Positions 1 to 5,731 of a DNA stretch of 5,808 nt are shown piece by piece. Below the pieces are notes generated by a model. That model did no database searches, was not told where the DNA came from, and worked only from the letters and a program-made list of their open reading frames with translations. Both the position numbers and the translations under genes were made by a program. The stretch is taken from contig JBATSO010000007.1 in assembly GCA_049293335.1 (NCBI GenBank), forward strand, positions 1 to 5,808, written 5' to 3'. The first letter of the stretch is position 1. Every line of letters begins with the position of its first letter. This DNA comes from JAGXIT01 sp049293335 (GTDB lineage Bacteria > Patescibacteriota > Saccharimonadia > Saccharimonadales > UBA4665).

Positions 1-63
1 ATATGTGAAAGGTTAGACCTCGCACATTTCTCGCACATTTGGCAGAATGATATGAGTGGTTAG
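1..63 (+). CDS. Possible 3' end of a convergent gene (partial, uncertain)
   Basis: Reading the plus strand from base 1 gives 20 sense codons and a TAG at 61-63; the visible tail ends in SHIWQNDMSG. The other two plus frames close within 16 bases. If real, its stop codon interlocks with the TAA of the minus-strand ligase gene (60-62), a tail-to-tail arrangement common in compact genomes. I do not recognise the protein. A run of 20 open codons occurs by chance quite often, so this is a low-confidence call that depends on sequence to the left of the window. Confidence 0.25.
   Translation: MCERLDLAHFSHIWQNDMSG
19..40. repeat. 11-bp perfect tandem duplication
   Basis: The unit CTCGCACATTT occurs twice with no gap, at 19-29 and 30-40. 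It lies just past the end of the minus-strand operon and inside the possible convergent reading frame. Because 11 is not a multiple of three, the two copies are read in different frames there. It looks like a simple slippage duplication, with no flanking sign of a mobile element. Confidence 0.75.
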
Positions 64-1514
64 GCGTAGTTGTCGGTCCAGTCGTTTTGTAGGAGTACAA
101 TGTCGCCTGCGGCAACAAAGTCGGCCAGGTGGCTGTAGAAATCGAGCGGATCGTCTTGTACAATTATTTCCCCTGTAAAATTTTTGGTTTGGGCTAGGCC
201 CCGCTTAATATGCGGCGTCGTGGAATTGTTCATAAGCACCACGATATCTGGGTTGGCAGCGGCAATAAGTTGGCCGACTTCTTCGTGGATACGCGCGGTA
301 TTTTTGCCCTGCTCTACCAGGCCTGGAGTTACATAAAGTTTACGTTTGCCCGACAGGCTTTGTAGCAGCGCTGTGCCGGCCCGTATACCTTCGAGATTGC
401 CATTGTACGTGTCGTCGATAACCCAAGCACCGTTTAGGCGGTATGGTTGCATACGATGTTCGTAGGGTATAGTTTTGGCAAGACCTGTCTTAAGCTGTTT
501 TTCGGTAAGCCCAAGCTCTAAACAGAGCATCGCTGCCGCCGCGAGCGGGCCAATGTGATGCAAGCCAACTAAACCACTCTGGCAGTCTATTGTCTTGGTT
601 CCGTAATGTAGCTTAAACTGCGTGCCATGCAGATCGGTATGTTGGTGAGAAACAGTATAAGCACCAACTTGTTCCCTTGAATAGCCAATAAAACCATCTT
701 TCATAAACGCCGCTGTTTTGCGCGATTCGGTGTTTACAAAAACTTGGCTAGCTGGCAAGTTTTTGGTAACACAAAAAATATCTTCTCCTGCCGCCTGGAC
801 CGTTTTGTACTGGTCGAGGTGGGCAGGCGCAAGGCCTGTCACTACTGCATGAGTTGGCTGCACCAGCCGAGTGAACATTTTGACGTCACCTGGTTTGCCT
901 TCGCCAAATTCGACCAGCACTACGTTTTCATTACCTTTCAGACTCCGTGCAAACCGAGCGTGCGAGCTTACCACATTCATGTTGGCTGGCGTTGCCGCTA
1001 CCTTTAGGCCCTCGCCGAGCACTGTTGCCAAAATCTCTTTCATGCTCGTTTTACCGTAGCTACCCGCAATGGCAATTTTGGTTCCAGAGTGTTTATCGAA
1101 AGCTTGCTGCACCATAGCGGCCTGCCTTGTCCGTTGCGGTCGAATAACAAAATAATTTCCTAGCATAAGTGGTATAAGCACCACATGAGCCCAAACTATA
1201 GGGGAAGACGCTAGTAGGGCAAGTGCAAAAAACGTCTGCTCGCCGTGGCCACTGGCAAATGCATATATAAGCCAGGTTGCCACACTTATGCTTTGCACAA
1301 GCAAGCCAACGCTTAGAAAATAGTGAAGGAGTTTTGCCACCCGCGTGACACGCAGCGTACGGCGGCGCGCCACAGCCGCAAAATCTTTGGTACGCCAAAA
1401 CCATTGTAGGTACTGCCCTGGACTATACTCAACACTTTGTAGCATATACACAAGCGTATGGCTGAGTGCCAAAGGGTTATACAAAGCTCCTACACTTCGA
1501 AGCATTTTAAGCAC
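60..1514 (-). CDS. Membrane-anchored MurF-like ligase, divergent paralog
   Basis: This 484-residue protein is an ATP-dependent Mur ligase relative. The N-terminus is hydrophobic, with likely membrane segments near residues 63-87 and 94-123, preceded by HTLV (19-22) and YLQWFWRTKDF (35-45). The catalytic core follows: P-loop GSYGKTS (151-157), VEFGEGKPGD (201-210), conserved His232 in PAHLDQY, HRMQ (353-356) and DDTYNGN (367-373), a variant of MurF DDSYNANP. It ends in LLQNDWTDNYA instead of the usual KGS-type ending. The canonical MurF UDP-MurNAc-binding domain is absent and the usual carbamylated lysine is missing (AAGED, 241-245). The GTG start is chosen because AGGGA lies 8 nt upstream, which gives an 8-nt overlap with the hydrolase gene. 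ATG at 1505 is the alternative and aligns better with the paralog at 2257-3885. The Mur-ligase fold is secure; the substrate is unknown, and MurF activity should not be assumed. Confidence 0.9.
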   Translation of the reverse strand: MLKMLRSVGALYNPLALSHTLVYMLQSVEYSPGQYLQWFWRTKDFAAVARRRTLRVTRVAKLLHYFLSVGLLVQSISVATWLIYAFASGHGEQTFFALALLASSPIVWAHVVLIPLMLGNYFVIRPQRTRQAAMVQQAFDKHSGTKIAIAGSYGKTSMKEILATVLGEGLKVAATPANMNVVSSHARFARSLKGNENVVLVEFGEGKPGDVKMFTRLVQPTHAVVTGLAPAHLDQYKTVQAAGEDIFCVTKNLPASQVFVNTESRKTAAFMKDGFIGYSREQVGAYTVSHQHTDLHGTQFKLHYGTKTIDCQSGLVGLHHIGPLAAAAMLCLELGLTEKQLKTGLAKTIPYEHRMQPYRLNGAWVIDDTYNGNLEGIRAGTALLQSLSGKRKLYVTPGLVEQGKNTARIHEEVGQLIAAANPDIVVLMNNSTTPHIKRGLAQTKNFTGEIIVQDDPLDFYSHLADFVAAGDIVLLQNDWTDNYA

Positions 1515-2253
1515 GCAGGAATTCCCTGGTTATGGTAAGCACCTGGTGTTCGGTATCGATATGTAAAAAATGACCGGCATCGGCAATGGTTTTTAGCTGG
1601 GATCCTTCAATAACTTCTTTCAGTTTTATCCCGTAGCGCAAGGGGGTTGCGGGGTCGAGTTCGCCGTAAACGAGCAGTGTTGGTGTGCTTAAGTAGGCGG
1701 CGTCTTCACGCACATCATCGGCTACAATTCGCTTAAAAGTGGTCTCTAAGTGCTCGGCCACGAGCAGGTCGGAGCCCGACTTTTTATACAATGCTGTCCG
1801 CAACCGCGAACGAATTTTTTTAGGAAGCGGCCGACTGACTGCCTTACCGATTTTAGCAACTACCTGAAGGCCTGTTTTACGGTCTTCGCCACGTACGCCC
1901 GCACTGGCTAGTAATAGTAACTTGTCGGACTGCACCAGCCCCTGACCGAGCGCTTTTATGGCAATTGCACCACCGTTGGAATGCCCAATGATGGCATATG
2001 GTTTGACCTCTATTTTCTGCAAAAAATCACGCATGAATTCGGCATAGTTTTTGAGGTTCCAGGCACTCGTAGGTGGTTCGGTACCTCCGAACCCTGGTAG
2101 GTCGGGCACAATACACTCGTAATCTTTACCCAGTGCTTTCGCAAATGGTAGCCAGCTTTGACTGTCGTCTCCCCAGCCGTGCAAGATCAGCACTGGTTTG
2201 CCTTTGCCGACACGCGTGTAGTTTGTAACTAATTGCTGAACAACAATCTGCAT
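1507..2253 (-). CDS. Alpha/beta hydrolase
   Basis: This 248-residue protein is a typical alpha/beta-hydrolase fold enzyme with a full catalytic set: oxyanion-hole motif HGWG (25-28), DLPGFGGTEPP (51-61), nucleophile elbow GHSNGG (90-95) with Ser92, acid Asp200 in GELDPATP, and base His228 in AGHFLH. A helical cap region lies between about 121 and 188. There is no signal peptide or membrane segment, so it should be cytosolic. The family includes esterases, lipases, C-C bond hydrolases and haloperoxidase-like proteins, and these motifs do not fix the substrate. The gene lies 3 nt after the first MurF-like ligase and overlaps the second, so an envelope-related substrate such as an ester, thioester or lipid-linked intermediate is plausible but inferred. 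ATG at 2253 is the natural start; there is no closely spaced Shine-Dalgarno, but AAGGA lies 16 nt upstream across a small hairpin. Confidence 0.93.
   Translation of the reverse strand: MQIVVQQLVTNYTRVGKGKPVLILHGWGDDSQSWLPFAKALGKDYECIVPDLPGFGGTEPPTSAWNLKNYAEFMRDFLQKIEVKPYAIIGHSNGGAIAIKALGQGLVQSDKLLLLASAGVRGEDRKTGLQVVAKIGKAVSRPLPKKIRSRLRTALYKKSGSDLLVAEHLETTFKRIVADDVREDAAYLSTPTLLVYGELDPATPLRYGIKLKEVIEGSQLKTIADAGHFLHIDTEHQVLTITREFLRA
1523..1527 (-). promoter_or_regulatory. Ribosome binding site favouring the GTG start at 1514
   Basis: On the coding strand AGGGA sits inside the end of the hydrolase gene, 8 nt before the GTG at 1514 and 17 nt before the in-frame ATG at 1505. The spacing favours GTG, so the last ligase is probably translated by coupling from the hydrolase. 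The match to the Shine-Dalgarno consensus is partial. Confidence 0.4.
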
Positions 2254-2254
2254 C

Positions 2255-2269
2255 TGTTACAGTGTAACA
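2255..2269 (-). promoter_or_regulatory. Small hairpin between Shine-Dalgarno and hydrolase start
   Basis: The coding strand reads TGTTAC-ACT-GTAACA, a perfect 6-bp stem with a 3-nt loop covering the stop codon of the upstream ligase. AAGGA (2270-2274) lies directly before it and the hydrolase ATG one nucleotide after it. Linear spacing from AAGGA to ATG is 16 nt, too long for normal initiation; folding would bring the two together. No U-tract follows, so it is not a terminator. The dyad is seen directly; its role is inferred. Confidence 0.35.
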
Positions 2270-3885
2270 TCCTTAAACTGCTTTGCCTTTTGCCTGAGCC
2301 AGTAGCGGCTTTGGCGGACCAGTTTGGCTGTGTCGGCAGGATGGGCAAGTAGCGGCTTGAGGGCCTCTTCGCAGAACACACCATTTTGCGATCCTTCTGC
2401 CAACACCACGGCTTTTTCCTTGAGATGTCTTCGAACATAGTCACCTGCATCGTAAGGGTTCATGAAACTACGAACCTGACAACCTTGCGCCTTAGCGGCG
2501 GGCGCCAACCAACGTTTAGCCTCGGGCCCAATAGTCACAACCAAGTCAAGCTTTTTGGGGCTGCAGTACCGACCAACGTCTTCGTGTGCTTCGCGGCTAA
2601 ATTCGCCCAGTTCGTTCATGTTGCCTAGTATGGCTATTCGTTGAGGCGCTTTGGCTTCGTAGAGCACATCGAGCGCAGATTTAACAGGTTCGGGGCTGGC
2701 GTTGTAAGAGTCGTCTATAAGCCGTGAGTTTTTAATACCCTCGAGTAACTGCATGCGACCTGGGAACTGTTCGAGTCTGCTAAGCCCTGCCTTTATGTCC
2801 TCACGGCTCATACCCAACATATCCGCAACCGCCGTTGCCACCACAGCATATTTGGCACCTGGCTTGCCTACAAAAGCCACATTGGCAGTAAGCTTGCCCG
2901 AGGGAATGTCGATTTGCAAGGTTTGGCCATCGAGCGAATGCGCCGTAGCATGGGCATGATAGTTTTGAGCAACGTTTGTCAGCATGCTGTATTCTTCAAA
3001 ATCATAGCCCGCTAAATACTTGCCTGGTATATCATCGCCATTTACGAGTACGCGTTTGCTGTACTGGAAAATAGTGAGTTCTTCGGCGGCAACGGCATCG
3101 AGTGTGCCAAAAAATTCCATGTGTTCGGGCGTAATTGCCGTTAAAATGGTAATGTCGGGTTTAAGGTAGGCAAAATGTTTCATTTGGCCTGGGCCATCAG
3201 TTCCGATCTCGACCACAACCACATCATAGGGGTAAGTATGTTCGAGAGCGGCTGCGTTTTCGCCAAGTAACTTTGCCCAAGCGAACAGGTTAAATAAAGC
3301 TGGTTGACGCTGGTCAAAAAATATTAAAGGTACGGTGATGCGATCGTTATAGTTACCTGCCTCGTACCGCACGCGCAGCCGCTGGCTTAAAAGCTGTGCA
3401 ACGGCCAACTTTGTACTTGTTTTGCCAATAGAACCTGCAATTGCCACCACAGTAAACTTGTGTTTTTTACGGAGTCGTTTCACTTGCCGCTCAAGTAGGC
3501 GCGCAATGATGATTTTGCCTAGCTTTTTGGGACGAATCACATAGTAGGCCAAGCGGTATAGTGCCACGGACAGCGCCAAAGCTATTGCTGCTACCAGCGG
3601 GTACGAAACTAGCAGCGCTAGCCCAAACGCCCAGTAGCCAACCGAACCATACAGCGCCCAATCTATCAGTAAACTCACACCCGCAACAATTTGCAGCAAC
3701 ATGATAGCAAACAACAGCACAACTAAGGGTCGGTCTGTTTTTTGCAGACTACCACTTGAACGAAAAGTCTTGCTGCGCCAAAACCAGCTTAGGTAGGCCA
3801 GGAGTGAGCTTTGGCGTGCCCGCAGTGCGACCACGAGCGTATGCGCGATGGCGAAGCTGTAGAGTCGTAAAATAGCTTTGAACAT
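2257..3885 (-). CDS. Membrane-anchored MurF-type ligase
   Basis: A Mur-family ATP-dependent amide ligase, closest to MurF (which adds D-Ala-D-Ala to UDP-MurNAc-tripeptide). Numbering here starts from GTG 3927; subtract 14 for the ATG at 3885. HTLV (29-32) and YLSWFWRSKTF (45-55) precede hydrophobic segments near 67-90 and 97-131. A basic stretch (147-157) leads into P-loop AGSIGKTS (164-171), GNYND (191-195), EIGTDGPGQM (240-249), PEHMEFFG with His269 (267-274), FPGRMQ (388-393), the MurF signature DDSYNASP (405-412), ILGNMNELGEFS (433-444) and AEGSQNG (510-516). The canonical UDP-MurNAc-binding domain is replaced by the membrane region. Glu282/283 stand where the carbamylated lysine is expected. 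ATG 3885 is chosen because MFKAILRLYS aligns with MLRSVGALYN of the paralog; the 14-residue extension from GTG 3927 has no counterpart there. The family is certain; true MurF activity is possible but unproven. Confidence 0.9.
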   Translation of the reverse strand: MFKAILRLYSFAIAHTLVVALRARQSSLLAYLSWFWRSKTFRSSGSLQKTDRPLVVLLFAIMLLQIVAGVSLLIDWALYGSVGYWAFGLALLVSYPLVAAIALALSVALYRLAYYVIRPKKLGKIIIARLLERQVKRLRKKHKFTVVAIAGSIGKTSTKLAVAQLLSQRLRVRYEAGNYNDRITVPLIFFDQRQPALFNLFAWAKLLGENAAALEHTYPYDVVVVEIGTDGPGQMKHFAYLKPDITILTAITPEHMEFFGTLDAVAAEELTIFQYSKRVLVNGDDIPGKYLAGYDFEEYSMLTNVAQNYHAHATAHSLDGQTLQIDIPSGKLTANVAFVGKPGAKYAVVATAVADMLGMSREDIKAGLSRLEQFPGRMQLLEGIKNSRLIDDSYNASPEPVKSALDVLYEAKAPQRIAILGNMNELGEFSREAHEDVGRYCSPKKLDLVVTIGPEAKRWLAPAAKAQGCQVRSFMNPYDAGDYVRRHLKEKAVVLAEGSQNGVFCEEALKPLLAHPADTAKLVRQSRYWLRQKAKQFKDVTL

Positions 3886-3927
3886 ACCGAGATTGTGTTT
3901 GCGTACGCTTGAACCAGCCGCACACAC

Positions 3928-3933
3928 CCTCCT
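3928..3933 (-). promoter_or_regulatory. Perfect AGGAGG with no well-spaced start
   Basis: The gap between the membrane-protein stop (TAA, 3941-3943) and the ligase gene holds AGGAGG on the coding strand. It directly abuts an in-frame GTG at 3927 (zero spacing) and lies 42 nt before the ATG at 3885. Overlapping GTGs at 3925 and 3923 have spacings of 2 and 4 nt but are out of frame. A shifted pairing through the preceding GAGG would give 3 nt to GTG 3927. The site makes the start of this ligase truly ambiguous. Confidence 0.5.
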
Positions 3934-3940
3934 CTTTTAG

Positions 3941-5587
3941 TTACATTTTAACGCTGGCTGAAGGCTGGCTTGTGGAGGCACCAAGCACGGTGTCGGGGTT
4001 AACGCCAAGCTGCTTCATGACATCGGTTAACGGCTTAGCACCAGTCGGGACAGTAATGGCGACCTCTTTATCGGAAGGTGTAATGTTCATGAGCATATCT
4101 ATGTTTGTATCGCTACCAGAACTCGACATTACGCCGTTCATTTTTAGCTGCATAGCGTTTGTCTTGGTGTTTGTAGTAAGGCCAAGTGTTACCTTAGATT
4201 CTGCCGAGTCTAGCGCCAGTTCGAACGGATAGCTATCGCCGCCCGTGTAGTTTTGTGCAAACGTTAGAGTGCCTTTACCTGAACTTTCTTTGCCCGTAAA
4301 TGTTACGCTTTGCATGAGCTTGGTTTTGGTGTCTACGAAGACATCGAAGGTTTCATCGCCCTTATTTTTATTTATTGAGCTTTTGAGTTTGTCGATGTTT
4401 AAAAGCTCGCTCAAGTTTTTGCCGTTTTGTTGCTTTTTTGACCAGTCATTTAAGCTACTAGTGTCGAGCGCCTTGCCAACAGCATCAACATAAGCCGAAA
4501 GGTTGGTTTTGTTGTAACCTGCTTTGTAGTGATTGACCGTGCGGGCGTTTTTGGTTTCTTTGCCCACAAAACTCTTGTATGTTACGACTGCTTTGCTTTT
4601 ATCGGTCGTAAAAAGGTATTCTTTGTTAACTTTTTGGACTTTAGCTACGGCATCGTTCGCTTGTTCGGTGGTAGGAACGGCTTGGAGTGATGCCGTGGCA
4701 CTCGTGCCTGTGGAAGCCGCCATTTGTTTTTGGTAGCTTTCTAAAAGCGTGTGATCTATACCAATCCATTGGCCATCAAGCGTTACAAGCGGCGAAGTAG
4801 GTGTAGACGGCGCATATTGTTTTATACCTGCCACTTTTATGTATAGGTCGGGGGCTGTTGAAGCGGTATTTGAAAGCATACGAAAATCGGCAGTTACTTT
4901 CTTGCCCGCCAGAGTAGCATCGAGCGTAAGCTGGGCGTCTTTGGCACTGGCTTCGCCTTTTAGTGTGGCATCTACATCCATGCCACCTGCTTTTACTGTA
5001 AGCGTACCGTCCATAAGTGAGCTTTTGGCACTTTTATAATTTTTACTGTAGTCAACTAGTTTATCGGCAGCCTGACCACTCTGTACAAGACTTTTGTTAA
5101 AGACTGTTTGCGGCTGGTTTGGTAATACGACCGCAAAAACGTAGCCACCCGCCAAAAGTGCAACGAGACCAGCACCTAGGGCAGCGGGCAAAACCCATTT
5201 TTTCTTACCGCCGCCATCTCCACCAGCCACAGGCGAGCTGGGCATGGCCTGCCCAACCGATGGCTCAGAGACGATTGGAGAAGGGCTAGGTGCATCGCCT
5301 GCTGTACTGCTGCTAGGGGTTGGGCTTGGCGAAGTCGGCGCTGAGACAGTGGCAGGCTCGGTGCCAAGCGCAGGTGCTTCTACTTCAGATGTGCGAGGTG
5401 GTGTAACCGTTGGCGAGCTGGCCGCTTCGGTGGGCGTGCTTTCGGACACAACAGGAGCCGTGGGCGGTATAAAAGCGTTTACTTTAGTGTTTTCGGTAGG
5501 CGTGACCATAGGGTCGCTGACCTTAGGTGGGGTAGGCGTGCTGCCATTAAGGTTGTTATTTGACTGTGAGGGACCTGTGGGTTCCAT
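3941..5587 (-). CDS. Single-pass membrane protein with Pro/Ser/Thr-rich N-terminal tail
   Basis: I do not recognise a named family. Numbering is from the upstream ATG at 5602. Residues 1-130 are low-complexity, rich in Pro, Ser and Thr (SPSPTPSSS, PSPSPIVSEPS) and probably disordered. GGDGGGKKK (127-135) leads into one hydrophobic helix (136-160). About 390 residues follow, with alternating beta-type patterns (for example 198-240 and 465-520), rich in Lys, Thr and Ser. The positive charges before the helix predict N-terminus inside and a large domain outside. The predicted protein has no cysteine, so it is neither a lipoprotein nor disulfide-stabilised. The repeated TL-x-V/L-x-A strands vaguely recall LolA/LppX-type lipid-binding sheets, which is only a guess. 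ATG 5587 is preferred because GGAG lies 9 nt upstream; ATG 5602 adds five residues and lacks a clear Shine-Dalgarno. First gene of the presumed operon, upstream of the ligases, suggesting an envelope role. Confidence 0.85.
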   Translation of the reverse strand: MEPTGPSQSNNNLNGSTPTPPKVSDPMVTPTENTKVNAFIPPTAPVVSESTPTEAASSPTVTPPRTSEVEAPALGTEPATVSAPTSPSPTPSSSTAGDAPSPSPIVSEPSVGQAMPSSPVAGGDGGGKKKWVLPAALGAGLVALLAGGYVFAVVLPNQPQTVFNKSLVQSGQAADKLVDYSKNYKSAKSSLMDGTLTVKAGGMDVDATLKGEASAKDAQLTLDATLAGKKVTADFRMLSNTASTAPDLYIKVAGIKQYAPSTPTSPLVTLDGQWIGIDHTLLESYQKQMAASTGTSATASLQAVPTTEQANDAVAKVQKVNKEYLFTTDKSKAVVTYKSFVGKETKNARTVNHYKAGYNKTNLSAYVDAVGKALDTSSLNDWSKKQQNGKNLSELLNIDKLKSSINKNKGDETFDVFVDTKTKLMQSVTFTGKESSGKGTLTFAQNYTGGDSYPFELALDSAESKVTLGLTTNTKTNAMQLKMNGVMSSSGSDTNIDMLMNITPSDKEVAITVPTGAKPLTDVMKQLGVNPDTVLGASTSQPSASVKM

Positions 5588-5631
5588 ATGCGCGTACTCC
5601 ATCCATACCGCTTACGATTATGATACTTTAT

Positions 5632-5661
5632 ACTATACTCCTAACGCTTAGGATGAGTAAA
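5632..5661 (-). promoter_or_regulatory. Candidate sigma-70-type promoter of the operon
   Basis: On the minus strand TTTACT (5656-5661) and TATAGT (5632-5637) are separated by 18 nt, matching the -35 and -10 consensus at 4/6 and 5/6. Transcription would start near 5625, leaving a leader of about 20-40 nt. Other AT-rich hexamers follow (TATAAA 5627-5632, CATAAT 5617-5622) without good -35 partners. Visual match only. Confidence 0.45.
5640..5652. promoter_or_regulatory. Dyad inside the promoter spacer, possible operator
   Basis: CCTAA-CGC-TTAGG is a perfect 5-bp dyad with a 3-bp centre, lying wholly within the 18-nt spacer of the candidate operon promoter. A protein bound here would block RNA polymerase. 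It could equally be chance; no second copy is present in the window. Confidence 0.3.
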
Positions 5662-5663
5662 GT

Positions 5664-5675
5664 CGCCATTTGGCG
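5664..5675. repeat. Short inverted repeat CGCCA-TT-TGGCG
   Basis: A perfect 5-bp dyad with a 2-bp centre. It starts 3 bp upstream of the -35 element of the operon promoter and ends 7 bp before the candidate -35 of the tRNA promoter. Its position between two divergent promoters is suggestive, but no regulator can be named. Confidence 0.3.
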
Positions 5676-5682
5676 CTGCCTC

Positions 5683-5711
5683 TAGAAATAGCCCGCAAAA
5701 TGCGCTACACT
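5683..5711 (+). promoter_or_regulatory. Candidate promoter of the tRNA-Ala gene
   Basis: TAGAAA (5683-5688) and TACACT (5706-5711) are separated by 17 nt, each matching 4/6 of the sigma-70 consensus. The start site would fall near 5718, about 14 nt before the mature tRNA 5' end. This is the best pair I see in the short upstream region. Confidence 0.35.
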
Positions 5712-5715
5712 ATCG

Positions 5716-5726
5716 CTGATCATCAG
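5716..5726. repeat. 11-bp dyad CTGAT-C-ATCAG before the tRNA
   Basis: A perfect 5-bp dyad with a 1-bp centre, 5 bp upstream of the mature tRNA 5' end and covering the predicted transcription start. A 1-nt loop cannot form a stable RNA hairpin, so any role would be as a DNA site. It may be chance. Confidence 0.25.
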
Positions 5727-5731
5727 TAGAC

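Noticed and set aside
10..20. AGGT-TAG-ACCT hairpin as an operon terminator
   Set aside because: Only four base pairs and no proper U-tract on the minus strand; too weak to call a terminator.
744..1059. Two overlapping plus-strand open frames opposite the last ligase gene
   Set aside because: They lie antisense to the conserved Mur ligase core, lack ribosome sites and have no recognisable protein features.
2229..2450. Minus-strand 73-codon frame overlapping the ligase end and hydrolase start
   Set aside because: Out-of-frame shadow of the ligase C-terminus; both real genes around it are continuous without it.
60..3885. MurT/GatD-type lipid II amidation pair
   Set aside because: The protein between the ligases is a Ser-Asp-His alpha/beta hydrolase, not a class I glutamine amidotransferase, and the ligases carry MurF-type DD(S/T)YN motifs.
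60..5587. Alternative genetic code (UGA recoding known in some Patescibacteria)
   Set aside because: All four genes read through as full-length proteins with the standard code and end in TAA; nothing requires reassigned UGA.
5244..5651. Plus-strand open frame of 135 codons opposite the start of the membrane protein gene
   Set aside because: It is the antisense shadow of the Pro/Ser/Thr-rich region; its Gly/Val-rich translation mirrors the GGN/GTN complements of those codons and shows no domain.
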